A stretch of 26,449 bases of DNA, taken from the NCBI GenBank assembly GCA_964516325.1, contig CAZFAP010000053.1, positions 1 to 26,449 of the forward strand, in the 5' to 3' direction. Positions 1 through 7,400 of this stretch are shown here, piece after piece. A model generated the notes under the pieces. The model searched no databases. It had not been told where the DNA came from and worked only from the letters and a program-made list of their open reading frames with translations. The translations under genes were made by a program, and so were the position numbers. Source of the DNA: CAZFAP01 sp964516325. Lineage in GTDB: Bacteria; Auribacterota; JABMQX01. How positions within the stretch are numbered: position 1 is the first letter of the stretch; the number at the start of each line of letters is the position of its first letter.

Positions 1-1575
1 GCCGCCCCGGAGAAACCGCACAACGTCGTTTCTCGTCACAAGCAAAAAGAACGCGAGGATCAGAATGAAGAAGGCGTTCACGATGACGGTCATGGTCCTC
101 TGCCGGATCGGCTTTCGGCGAAGTTTTTCTATGGCGCAGAACATGATGTGTCCGCCGTCCACGATCAGGATCGGTAACAAATTGATCACCGCGAAGTTCG
201 CGCTCAGAAATCCGATGAAATGAAGGAAGGTGGTGAAGGAGATGGAGATGGATTTCGCTATCATGCCGACGATCCCGACGGGGCCGCTAATTCCTTTCGT
301 CGAAACGGTCCGCGTTACCAGCGCCTTGAGCGTCTGGAGCACGTTTCTTACCGCGGAGTACGTGGCCGAGAACGGGTCTTCCTTCCTGACTCCGTACACC
401 GGGCCCGGAATGAATCCGAGTATCGGGAAACTCTCTTCGAGGTGAGCGCCGAAGACGACGTCGCCTGTTGGCTTTTTCAGCCCTGCCTCGAATGCGCTCC
501 TTTTCCCCCGCAGAATCTGTATCTTGACATCGTTGCCAGCATTACGGCTGAGAACACTCTGAAGCTCTCTCACCGTGAAGACCTTCTGTTCGGCGGCGGC
601 CACAATCACGTCACCGCTCCTGAATCCGGCCTTTTTGGCAAGCGACCCTTTTTCGACGGACATGACCCCTATTCCGTCTTCGGGCAGTGGCACGGTGAAT
701 GAGGCGGTGACCCGACTTCCGTCACGGCGCGAGATGACGAGGTCAACCTGTTTGCCGATGTTCTTCCGAAGGATTTCGCGGAACTGGTCTATGTGGTAAA
801 TGCGCTCCCCGGCGACATGAAGAATGGTGTCGCCGGGCCGAATCTGCAACTTCTCAGCCAACGACCCTTTTTCCACTTCCGAGACAACGAGGTCCATCCT
901 CGGATAGGTGCTGAGATGCCGGAAGCCGGCCTGCTTGTCCCATTCCACCAGAACGGTCTTCTCGACGATTGTGCTATCGCGACGGATTGCCAGATCAACG
1001 GCGTCCCTCGGACTGAATGCGACACCCTCCATAATGTCTTTCCATTCACGGACCTCTTCGCCATTGACCTTGAGGATGGTGTCCCCGGGGACAAGCCCCG
1101 CCTTCCTCGCCGGGCTCTCCTCTTCAAGATAGCCGATCGTAGTTGTCAGCACCCCCTGCGGGACTTTCGTTCCGGTGAACCAGAGCAGCGTGAACACCGC
1201 CAGGGCGAGGACCAGGTTCATCGCCGGAGCAGCAAACGCGATAAACGCACGCCTCCCCGGACTCGCCGCGAAAAACCCACCTTCGATTTCGTGCGGCGGC
1301 TTGCCTCCCTCTGGCTCCATCCCCTTCATCTTCACGTACCCGCCAGCGATGAAAAGGAGGCTGATGCGATACTCGATTTCTCCCTTCTTGATGCTCCATA
1401 ATTTCGGCCCAAAGCCGATGGAAAACGCCTCGACCTTGACTCCAGCCCTCCTCGCCGCAAAGAAGTGGCCGAGTTCGTGGATAATGACGACGACGCCCAG
1501 CGCAAGAATCGCCGCGAACACCATGAGTACTATGTTCAGAATGTGCGAAAACGAAGCCGCAATGGTCACCAGCAT
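1..1575 (-). CDS. rseP: RIP metalloprotease RseP (site-2 protease), C-terminus cut by window edge
   Basis: Membrane zinc protease of family M50B, which cuts transmembrane substrates such as anti-sigma factors within the inner membrane. Reading from the ATG at 1575, the zinc motif HELGH is at residues 33-37 in the first membrane segment. The conserved FSIGFGP follows, then a second membrane segment (AFIAFAAPAMNLVLALAVF). Three PDZ-like stretches come next, with cores GYLEEESPARKAGLVPGD, SEVEKGSLAEKLQIRPGD and MSVEKGSLAKKAGFRSGD. The second catalytic motif is NLLPILIVDGGH with the metal-binding Asp at about residue 473. The frame is open to base 1 (525 codons), so only the extreme C-terminus is missing. 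E. coli RseP is about 450 residues with two PDZ domains; the extra length here is the third PDZ. The ATG overlaps the dxr stop by one base (TGATG), implying translational coupling. Confidence 0.95.
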   Translation of the reverse strand, partial: MLVTIAASFSHILNIVLMVFAAILALGVVVIIHELGHFFAARRAGVKVEAFSIGFGPKLWSIKKGEIEYRISLLFIAGGYVKMKGMEPEGGKPPHEIEGGFFAASPGRRAFIAFAAPAMNLVLALAVFTLLWFTGTKVPQGVLTTTIGYLEEESPARKAGLVPGDTILKVNGEEVREWKDIMEGVAFSPRDAVDLAIRRDSTIVEKTVLVEWDKQAGFRHLSTYPRMDLVVSEVEKGSLAEKLQIRPGDTILHVAGERIYHIDQFREILRKNIGKQVDLVISRRDGSRVTASFTVPLPEDGIGVMSVEKGSLAKKAGFRSGDVIVAAAEQKVFTVRELQSVLSRNAGNDVKIQILRGKRSAFEAGLKKPTGDVVFGAHLEESFPILGFIPGPVYGVRKEDPFSATYSAVRNVLQTLKALVTRTVSTKGISGPVGIVGMIAKSISISFTTFLHFIGFLSANFAVINLLPILIVDGGHIMFCAIEKLRRKPIRQRTMTVIVNAFFILILAFFLLVTRNDVVRFLRGG

Positions 1576-2723
1576 CACAAGTATTTCTCCTTCCTCACCT
1601 GCGAATCACAGGCGAGGATTTGTTCGATCGTCGGATTTGGCGTGGGATTGTGGCGAGCCATCGCCGCCTCGATCCAGCGGGGGATGTCCGTGAAACGAAT
1701 TTCCTCGCAGAGGAATTTCTCGACGCCAACCTCATTTGCCGCGTTGAGAACCGTGGGCATTGTCCCACCGATGGCAGCGGCTTCCCGCCCAAGCCGCAGG
1801 CACGGAAATCGCTCGCTGTCCGCCTCGCAAAATGTCAAGCGACTATTCTTCTGAAAATCGAACGGAACCACGCTCCTCGGCATTCGCCCCGGATACGTCA
1901 GCGCATACTGAATGGGGATTCGCATGTCCGGCTCGTTCATCTGAGCCAGGATGGCTCCGTCCACAAATTCCACCATCGAATGAATCACGCTTTCGGGGTG
2001 AATGACTATGTCAATTCGTCCGAGGTCAACCCCGAAGAGCCATTTTGCCTCGATGACCTCCAGGGCTTTGTTCATCAACGTCGCCGAGTCAATCGTTACC
2101 TTATTCCCCATGTCCCAGCGGGGATGCCGCAGGGCTTCCGCTGGCGTAACCTCCGAGAGGTCCCTGTCCATGTCGGCGAAAAAAGGACCTCCTGACGCCG
2201 TCAAGATAAGCCTCCGAACCGTACTGATGTGCTCACCGCGGAGGCATTGGTGCAGCGCGCTGTGTTCGCTGTCAATAGGGATAATCTGACAGCCTTTCTC
2301 CGCCGCTAATCGCGTAACGATTTCTCCCGCGGTAACGAGAACCTCTTTGGTCGCCAGGGCGACGTTCTTGCCGGATTTCAGAGCCTGAACAACGGGCATC
2401 AACCCAGCCGCTCCGACAATTGCGCAGACGACGATGTCCGCTTCGTCGAGGGACGCCACTTCACTGATGCCCTCCAGCCCGCTCAAGACTTCCGTCGTAG
2501 GAGGCGCCACTCTCCGCACTTTTTCGGCAGCCTCGGGGTCGGAGAGGGCGACCATTCGTGGACGGAACTCCTGAACCTGCCGGAGCATTTCTTCCGCGTT
2601 CGACCTGGCTGCCAGCCCCACAATCTCAAAATCGTCCCGGAGCGACCGGACAACATCGCACGTGTTCAGTCCAATGGAGCCTGTCGAACCCAGAATAACG
2701 AGCGTTTTCTTCGATTGCCTCAT
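1575..2723 (-). CDS. dxr: 1-deoxy-D-xylulose 5-phosphate reductoisomerase
   Basis: Second enzyme of the MEP isoprenoid pathway. It rearranges and reduces DXP to 2-C-methyl-D-erythritol 4-phosphate with NADPH and a divalent metal. The 382-residue product has the NADPH motif GSTGSIG at residues 12-18. The metal ligands are Asp151 and Glu153 in PIDSEHSALHQ and Glu222 in NKALEVIEA. The family C-terminal signature PTVLNAANEVGVEKFL is present. The usual LANKE reads LATKE here. The open frame continues upstream to 3158, but that part is low-complexity, overlaps rdgB in another frame and has no family similarity. ATG 2723 gives a normal-length enzyme starting just before the Rossmann fold. No strong SD precedes it (a GGAG lies about 16 bases upstream). 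It is followed immediately by rseP, the common bacterial order, but rdgB takes the place of cdsA/uppS upstream. Confidence 0.95.
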   Translation of the reverse strand: MRQSKKTLVILGSTGSIGLNTCDVVRSLRDDFEIVGLAARSNAEEMLRQVQEFRPRMVALSDPEAAEKVRRVAPPTTEVLSGLEGISEVASLDEADIVVCAIVGAAGLMPVVQALKSGKNVALATKEVLVTAGEIVTRLAAEKGCQIIPIDSEHSALHQCLRGEHISTVRRLILTASGGPFFADMDRDLSEVTPAEALRHPRWDMGNKVTIDSATLMNKALEVIEAKWLFGVDLGRIDIVIHPESVIHSMVEFVDGAILAQMNEPDMRIPIQYALTYPGRMPRSVVPFDFQKNSRLTFCEADSERFPCLRLGREAAAIGGTMPTVLNAANEVGVEKFLCEEIRFTDIPRWIEAAMARHNPTPNPTIEQILACDSQVRKEKYL

Positions 2724-2941
2724 TTGGATACGGCGCGCCAACTCCACAAGCAGCGCGGGGATCAAATTGCTTCGTTCACCAACGCGACCGGTCTTGCAGC
2801 CCGCCGCCAAGGGCGCCAGCAAGCACAAGGCCCCGGAGGGTTGCCTACTGCGCTGGACGTTGCTGTGGCTTGCGTGCCCGGTGCGTTCGTGCTGGGAACC
2901 GGCGTGCATCCTGACGAGCCCCCACCACGCCGTCGTGGCTG

Positions 2942-3577
2942 CTAACGGCCCTCCCCTTTCTTCTCGCGATCCTTCTCTGTCACGTACCGCTCGAGCAGGA
3001 TAGCGGCTTTCTGCATGGCCAGGAATCTGTGGCTGACGCGGTTCTTGATGTCGGGACCCAGCTCCGCAAAGGTCTTGTTGTAGCCCGTCCTTATGAAGAG
3101 AGGGTCGTAGCCAAAGCCGTGCTGGCCCCTTTCCTCGAAAGCGATGCTTCCTTCGCACGTTCCTTCCACGATGCCGATCAAACCCGTGGCGTCCGCAACG
3201 GCCGCGGCGCAGACGAACCTGGCGGTGCGCAGTTCTTCTGGCACATTCGCCATTTCCCGAAGGAGCTTTTCATTGTTCTCTTTGTCCGTTGCGTTCTCAC
3301 CGGCGTACCGCGAAGACCAGACCCCTGGCCTCCCTTCCAGGGCGTCCACGACAAGCCCGGAGTCGTCCGCGATTGTCAGGAGACCGGTCGCTCGGGCAAC
3401 CTCCGTCGCTTTCTTAGTCGCGTTCTCCTGGAAGGTTAGGCCCGTTTCTTCAATCTCCGGTGCATCCGTAACGTCGTCCGGAGTCAGGATCGTCGCCTGA
3501 ACCTCCTGAAGGCATGCCGCAAGCTCTTTCAGCTTCTCTTTGTTTCGGCTCGCCAGAAGAATTTTCACTTCACTCAA
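2942..3577 (-). CDS. rdgB: RdgB/HAM1 family XTP/dITP diphosphatase
   Basis: Cytoplasmic housecleaning pyrophosphatase that hydrolyses dITP, XTP and dXTP to monophosphates and keeps deaminated purines out of nucleic acids. The 211-residue product has all family landmarks: LLASRNKEKLKEL at the N-terminus, the catalytic DDSGLVVDALEGRPGVWSSR (DDSG 71-74), FGYDPLF at 155-161 and the SHR motif at 182-184. The start is TTG at 3577, chosen because a perfect AGGAGGT lies five bases upstream and the protein then begins MSEVKILLASRN as expected. It heads a minus-strand group with dxr and rseP, separated from dxr by an unexplained 218-base gap. A promoter and a terminator-like leader hairpin precede it. 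Confidence 0.95.
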   Translation of the reverse strand: MSEVKILLASRNKEKLKELAACLQEVQATILTPDDVTDAPEIEETGLTFQENATKKATEVARATGLLTIADDSGLVVDALEGRPGVWSSRYAGENATDKENNEKLLREMANVPEELRTARFVCAAAVADATGLIGIVEGTCEGSIAFEERGQHGFGYDPLFIRTGYNKTFAELGPDIKNRVSHRFLAMQKAAILLERYVTEKDREKKGEGR

Positions 3578-3581
3578 GGTG

Positions 3582-3588
3582 ACCTCCT
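3582..3588 (-). promoter_or_regulatory. Strong Shine-Dalgarno fixing the TTG start of rdgB
   Basis: AGGAGGT on the minus strand ends five bases before TTG 3577. It is the reason for choosing this non-ATG start over any internal ATG. Confidence 0.85.
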
Positions 3589-3632
3589 AACTCATCCCTA
3601 TCGTCTCATTCGGATGCTGCGAATTTTCCCTG

Positions 3633-3703
3633 AAAAAATGCCGCGTAAGGGTAAGCCTTCCCACCCGGCAAGAACTCGGATGCACACTTGCGCTTACCGC
3701 GGC
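3633..3703 (-). terminator. Terminator-like leader hairpin with a competing helix (putative attenuator of rdgB)
   Basis: On the minus strand GCCGCGGTAAG (3703-3693) pairs with CTTACGCGGC (3649-3640), ten pairs with one bulged G. It is followed by A and six T (3638-3633). A second option pairs the same 5' arm, GGTAAGC, with GCTTACC, which lies directly before the 3' arm. The two helices share TAAG and exclude each other. No minus-strand gene exists upstream that would need terminating. The hairpin lies between the predicted promoter (3751-3778) and the rdgB start, so attenuation is the natural reading. The large loop can form further small hairpins. The ligand or signal is unknown. Confidence 0.55.
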
Positions 3704-3750
3704 ACAATGACCCAGGTTCTGAGGCTTGACCGACGGGTTTTTTCTCGGAA

Positions 3751-3778
3751 ATACTAACAGAATCCGTCTTCCGTTCAA
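3751..3778 (-). promoter_or_regulatory. Predicted sigma-70 promoter of rdgB-dxr-rseP
   Basis: On the minus strand: TTGAAC, 16-base spacer, TAGTAT, with TG one base before the -10 (extended -10). Transcription would start near 3744 and give a leader of about 165 bases that includes the hairpin at 3633-3703. Confidence 0.45.
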
Positions 3779-3906
3779 CGTGTTTTTTGACTGCACGGGT
3801 AACGCCTCAGGCTCGGGAGGGATCAACCGCGGAGAGCGCACAGATCGCAGAGAAGAAGTTGGACACGATAACCCCGCCGATGGCGGGGGATGATCAGGAA
3901 CCGCCG

Positions 3907-3966
3907 ATGGACGCGGATAAACGCAGATGGATGGAAAACTGAATATCTGCGTGTATCTGCGTGCAT
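3907..3966. repeat. Imperfect 22-base inverted repeat (hairpin)
   Basis: The arm at 3907-3928 (containing GCGGATAAACGCAGAT) and the arm at 3945-3966 (containing ATCTGCGTGTATC) are reverse complements at 19 of 22 positions, with a 16-base loop. No T-tract follows on either strand, so it is a repeat element rather than a terminator. Confidence 0.75.
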
Positions 3967-3999
3967 CCGAGGTTAATCTGCCGTCCTGTTCATCCTGTA

Positions 4000-4049
4000 A
4001 ATCCCGTCAAAAGGAAAAATTGAGACAGGATGACAGCTTTGACGGGATT
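4000..4049. repeat. 12-base perfect inverted repeat
   Basis: AATCCCGTCAAA (4000-4011) and TTTGACGGGATT (4038-4049) flank a 26-base core containing GACAGGATGACAG. The outer flanks carry a direct repeat CTGTTCATCCTGT (3986-3998 and 4053-4065). The ensemble looks like one small palindromic repeat unit. Confidence 0.75.
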
Positions 4050-4160
4050 ATGCTGTTCATCCTGTGTGGCGCCGAGGGCGCCATTATCCTGGCCGCCTCC
4101 TCCGTATGCTGGCGGCGCGGCGCCGATTTTCAGGGCGGAGAACGCAGAGGATAGATGGCT

Positions 4161-4227
4161 GTGCCACCTCGCCCCTCGTCGGGGAGGGACCCATGAATCG
4201 TTGTCATGGGCAAGATGCCCATGCCAC
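4161..4227. repeat. Palindromic element with ATGCCAC end, copy 1
   Basis: It begins GTGCCACCTCGCCC, has the core GGGAGGGACCC and ends with ATGGGCAAGATGCCCAT then GCCAC. The block from GGGACCC to ATGCCAC matches copy 2 at 19648-19712 with a few substitutions and a small indel. The ends are partly inverted repeats, as in REPIN- or MITE-like elements. No RAYT (REP-associated tyrosine transposase) is in the window. Confidence 0.65.
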
Positions 4228-4439
4228 GTTTCTCCGACGGGCGTCGTCGTCTCTGCGTTCTCGGCGTGCTCTGCGGTTCCTCTCGAAGCGAGGGACCCCG
4301 GGATTGCCGACGACCTCGGCCACGCATAAGGGAGCCGAGAGCGGCTCAGAACGTTGAGTTGCACCCAGATCCACGGAACACATTTGGCCCGTTCCCCGTC
4401 TAAGGTAGTTACAGGACGTCCCGTTCGGCAGGCAGGGTA

Positions 4440-4468
4440 TTGACATCCGATTTGCTCTGCCGTACCCT
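4440..4468 (+). promoter_or_regulatory. Predicted promoter of the TPR protein gene
   Basis: TTGACA (4440-4445), 17-base spacer, TACCCT (4463-4468). The start site would be near 4475, about 80 bases before the ATG. AGGGTA (4434-4439) and TACCCT (4463-4468) form a 6-base inverted repeat spanning the promoter. Confidence 0.45.
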
Positions 4469-4555
4469 TCATTGTGATTTGCGCTTTTCGTTGCGCGAAC
4501 ACTGCGAATCAAGACGACTTCAGCGCGGGGAAGGATGTTTCAGAAAGGAGACACT

Positions 4556-5821
4556 ATGAACAGGGCGATGAGATTCCTCGGGACCATATTGATTGTCCAT
4601 TGTGCCTGGATGCTCGCTATCTCGATTTGCCTTGGACAAACCGCCAGACCCGGCGGCCCCGAAGAGGTAAGACCCACCCCACCCCCAGTTCGTCCGCCGT
4701 ACGCGACGAGGCCGGTTCCCCGTCCGCGTCCCATAGAGGGTGGAACCTACTACTACGAACTGGCGGAGGTTCACAAGAGGTATGGGGCTTACGACAAGGC
4801 AATCGAAATGCTTCAGACCGCAATTGAAAAGGAAACCGACGCCCCCAAGAAGAGCCGGTATTACGAGTCGCTCAGCGAGGTTTACCAGGCCAAAGGAGAT
4901 ACAAAAGGAGCAGCGGAGCAAATTACCAAAGTCCTTGCAACCGCCCAGACCGTCGAGGAGAAGTGCCGATACAATGGCATTCTCGGGCAGATTTACGAGC
5001 AGGCGGGCGACACGGAAGGCGCCAAGAAGGCGTACGAGTTCGTTGCGACCAATGCAAAAGACGATACTCAGAAGCGCGGCGCCCAACTGAACCTATTCCG
5101 CATTTATCAGAAATCCGGAGAGCTTGATAAAGTGATCGTGGACCTCGAGAAGAAGCTGGAGGCGAATCCGGGCGATGAAGAATCTCTCAGCACTCTCGCA
5201 CAGATTTTCAATTCGGTCGTGCGGGAACCCGCGAGGGCTTTGCCCGTTTACGAGAGGCTTTCCAAGCTCAACCCTAAGGACATGACCATCCTCAACCGGC
5301 TCGTATATCTCTATCAGTCGAACAAGCAGTACGAAAAGGCGGCAGAGACCTATCAGAGGATCATCGAAGCGACACCCTCTCCGAACAAGAGCTATTATTA
5401 CCAGCACGTCAGCCGAATGTACATGATGGCGGGGAAGAAGGACGAGGCGATCAATTGGGCCGAAAAGTCGCTTTCCGAAGAGAAAGCCGCGCCTTACACC
5501 TATGTTTCGGTCGCCCAAATCTACCTGCAAAACAACCTCGCCGACAAGGCAGTTGAGTTGTACGACCGCGCCCTGGCCCTCTGTCAGCGCCCCATCGAGA
5601 AGCACCAGGTCGCCCTGCGATTCGCTGACCTCTTCGCGCAGAACAACAAAGAGGACAAGGCGGAAGAAATCTACAAAGGGGTCCTGAAAGAGGCTGTGGA
5701 AACCCCGATAAAGTCGCAGGCCCGGTCAAAACTGATTGCTTTGTACCGCAAGCAAGGCAAAACGAGCGAGATCGAGGCTCTTACGGCTGAGGAAGGAAAA
5801 GCCCCGGCTCCGAAGAAGTAG
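4556..5821 (+). CDS. Secreted tetratricopeptide-repeat protein
   Basis: 421 residues, chosen from ATG 4556 because AAAGGAGA lies just upstream and the product then begins with a signal peptide (MNRAMRFLGTILIVHCAWML). Cleavage is likely near LGQ-TA. A proline/arginine-rich linker (about residues 35-65, PTPPPVRPPYATRPVPRPRP) follows. The rest is helical TPR sequence, roughly nine to ten repeats, for example YYYELAEVHKRYGAYDKAIE, ILGQIYEQAGDTEGAKKAYE and ISEVYQ-like units, up to a lysine-rich tail. TPR arrays are protein-binding scaffolds; no enzymatic domain is visible, so partner and function are unknown. The location is the periplasm or cell surface. It is a single-gene unit with its own predicted promoter and an intrinsic terminator at 5897-5929. 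Confidence 0.85.
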   Translation: MNRAMRFLGTILIVHCAWMLAISICLGQTARPGGPEEVRPTPPPVRPPYATRPVPRPRPIEGGTYYYELAEVHKRYGAYDKAIEMLQTAIEKETDAPKKSRYYESLSEVYQAKGDTKGAAEQITKVLATAQTVEEKCRYNGILGQIYEQAGDTEGAKKAYEFVATNAKDDTQKRGAQLNLFRIYQKSGELDKVIVDLEKKLEANPGDEESLSTLAQIFNSVVREPARALPVYERLSKLNPKDMTILNRLVYLYQSNKQYEKAAETYQRIIEATPSPNKSYYYQHVSRMYMMAGKKDEAINWAEKSLSEEKAAPYTYVSVAQIYLQNNLADKAVELYDRALALCQRPIEKHQVALRFADLFAQNNKEDKAEEIYKGVLKEAVETPIKSQARSKLIALYRKQGKTSEIEALTAEEGKAPAPKK

Positions 5822-5896
5822 TCGTCGTCTCGCTCGGCAGCACCTCGTGCCCTCCTGAAGGCTCGATGTGGGTCGCGCCTCAGGCATCGTTCTCGA

Positions 5897-5929
5897 GGAC
5901 CGCCCGGCCCCCGCACAGGCGGTCCTTTT
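5897..5929 (+). terminator. Rho-independent terminator of the TPR gene
   Basis: GGACCGCC (5897-5904) and GGCGGTCC (5918-5925) form a perfect 8-base stem with a 13-base loop, followed by TTTTCTCTT. It lies between the convergent TPR and hom genes; the T-tract is on the plus strand only. Confidence 0.8.
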
Positions 5930-5932
5930 CTC

Positions 5933-7231
5933 TTATTCCCCGCTTTCGATTCGAATCATGAACGTCTTCCCCTTAACGACGTCGAGGGAATCAATCTTGT
6001 TCAAGGCGGCCTGCACGGAGGCTTCCCTGGCGGCGTGGGTCACGACAACTACGGGGACGGCGCTCTTCGGATGGCGCTCCTTTTGCGATAGCGCGGAGAT
6101 GCTGAGCTCATTCTCCCCGAGGACGGCGGCGATTCGGGCGAGAACGCCGGGTTTGTCAAGCAGGGTGAAGCGCAGGTAGTACCGAGCCTCGATCTCGTCC
6201 ATAGGCACCAGCCGTTTAGTCGCGGCAATTTCGGGAACAGACGGGATTCTTTTCTTTCCTCCCCTTTCGGCATTGCGGCTGATGTCTATGATGTCGCTGA
6301 CGACCGCGGAGGCGGTGGGTTTTTGTCCTGCGCCCGCTCCATAGAACATCATTTCGCCCGCATAGTCCCCGACGAGATAAACCGCGTTGAAGACGCCCCA
6401 AACATCCGCGAGCGGGTGGGCTGTTGGCACAAGAGCGGGATGCACTCTCGCCTGCACCCAGTCCGCCCCAAACTTCGCAATCGCCAGCAGCTTCACGACA
6501 TACCCGAGTTCCGCCGCGTACGCGATGTCCTTCTGGGTGATGTGGGTGATCCCCTCGACGTAAATCCGCTCAGCGTCAATCCAACTCCCGGAAGCGAGAG
6601 ACGCGAGAATCGCCAGCTTCTGAGCGGAGTCGGCGCCGTTTACATCGAAAGACGGGTCCGCCTCCGCGTATCCCTTCGCCTTCGCTTCTTCAAGCGCGGC
6701 GGCGAAACTCATTTCCTCGCGCTGCATCCTCGTGAGGATGTAATTGCATGTGCCGTTGACAATGCCGTCCATCGAAAGGAGGTTGTTGGCGGCAAGCGAT
6801 TCCCTCAGCGATTTTATGATTGGTATACAGCCCGCCACGCTCGCTTCGAAAAGCACTTCAACGCCGTGCTCTCGGGCCGTCTCGAAAATCTCTCTGCCAT
6901 GCTTGGAGAGCAGCGCCTTATTGGCGGTCACGACATGCTTCCCCTTCCGCAGCGCGGTGAGGATGTACTCCCTCGCCGGATTGATGCCGCCAATCAGTTC
7001 GACGACAATATCAATTGAATCGTCGTGAAGGACTTGCAGAGCGTCGGTCGTCAGGATTGACGGGTCAACGGCAACATCCCTCTTCCGCGTCAGGTCAATA
7101 TCCGCGATCCGCGCAAGTTCAAGCCGAATCCCTGTTCGGCGGGCAATGAGTTCGCCGTTGGACAGGACATTCTTCACCACACCCGTGCCCACGGTCCCAA
7201 AGCCTATCAGCCCGACTCTTGTCTTCTTCAT
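5933..7231 (-). CDS. hom: Homoserine dehydrogenase with C-terminal ACT domain
   Basis: NAD(P)-dependent reduction of aspartate semialdehyde to homoserine, the branch step toward threonine and methionine. The 432-residue product has the Rossmann motif GFGTVG at 10-15, TANKALLSKHG around residue 105, and the catalytic stretch GYAEADPSFDVNGADSAQKL with Glu190, Asp201 and Lys205. The ACT domain is at about 352-430 (RFTLLDKPGVLARIAAVLGE), which in this family normally binds threonine for feedback inhibition. The length matches monofunctional Hom enzymes; there is no aspartokinase fusion and no thrB/thrC neighbour. AGGAG lies six bases before the ATG. A predicted promoter sits at 7281-7309, back to back with that of the DUF401 gene. 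Confidence 0.96.
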   Translation of the reverse strand: MKKTRVGLIGFGTVGTGVVKNVLSNGELIARRTGIRLELARIADIDLTRKRDVAVDPSILTTDALQVLHDDSIDIVVELIGGINPAREYILTALRKGKHVVTANKALLSKHGREIFETAREHGVEVLFEASVAGCIPIIKSLRESLAANNLLSMDGIVNGTCNYILTRMQREEMSFAAALEEAKAKGYAEADPSFDVNGADSAQKLAILASLASGSWIDAERIYVEGITHITQKDIAYAAELGYVVKLLAIAKFGADWVQARVHPALVPTAHPLADVWGVFNAVYLVGDYAGEMMFYGAGAGQKPTASAVVSDIIDISRNAERGGKKRIPSVPEIAATKRLVPMDEIEARYYLRFTLLDKPGVLARIAAVLGENELSISALSQKERHPKSAVPVVVVTHAAREASVQAALNKIDSLDVVKGKTFMIRIESGE

Positions 7232-7280
7232 CGAATCTCCTGTTCTTCCGTCAATGATTCACAGCTCGAAACGCAATCCC

Positions 7281-7309
7281 ATGATGTGTGCGGAACTTCA
7301 ATCTGTCAA
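7281..7309 (-). promoter_or_regulatory. Predicted promoter of hom
   Basis: Minus strand TTGACA (7309-7304), 17-base spacer, CATCAT (7286-7281). The start site would be near 7274, about 43 bases before the ATG. Confidence 0.5.
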
Positions 7310-7320
7310 CGGCTTTGTGG

Positions 7321-7349
7321 TTGACACTCCCATAGGTCTGTGTTAGCTT
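7321..7349 (+). promoter_or_regulatory. Predicted promoter of the DUF401 gene
   Basis: TTGACA (7321-7326), 17-base spacer ending in TGT, TAGCTT (7344-7349): perfect -35 plus extended -10. The start site is near 7356. Its -35 box lies 11 bases from that of hom on the other strand. Confidence 0.5.
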
Positions 7350-7400
7350 TCGCGCCAAGTCGTCAACTCCTGACTCGTTGAACCCTCGGGTGCTCGACCG

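Larger units (their letters stand above)
3826..4280. repeat. Gene-free mosaic of short dispersed repeats
   Basis: No credible gene lies in 3578-4555; the small open frames here are low-complexity. Recognisable units are a GCGGAGAGCGCACAGATCG unit (from about 3830), the GCGGATAAACGCAGAT hairpin (3907-3966), TTCATCCTGTAAATCCCGTC with its inverted partner (3985-4065), GAGAACGCAGAG (4138-4149) and its inverted copy (4251-4262), and the ATGCCCATGCCAC palindromic element (4161-4227). The 12-mer GAGAACGCAGAG recurs at 9918-9929. I know such phrases as dispersed intergenic repeats from several environmental bacterial genomes; copy number in this genome cannot be seen here. Confidence 0.7.

Noticed and set aside
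2724..3158. N-terminal extension of dxr (open frame from 3158)
   Set aside because: It overlaps rdgB in another frame, is low-complexity, has no DXR similarity, and ATG 2723 gives the normal length.
3587..3841. 84-residue minus-strand open frame
   Set aside because: No SD or recognisable motif; it lies on the predicted promoter and leader of rdgB and in repeat DNA.
3990..4512. Several open frames of 65-170 residues on both strands
   Set aside because: They run through palindromic repeats, are mutually overlapping and have no protein-like features.
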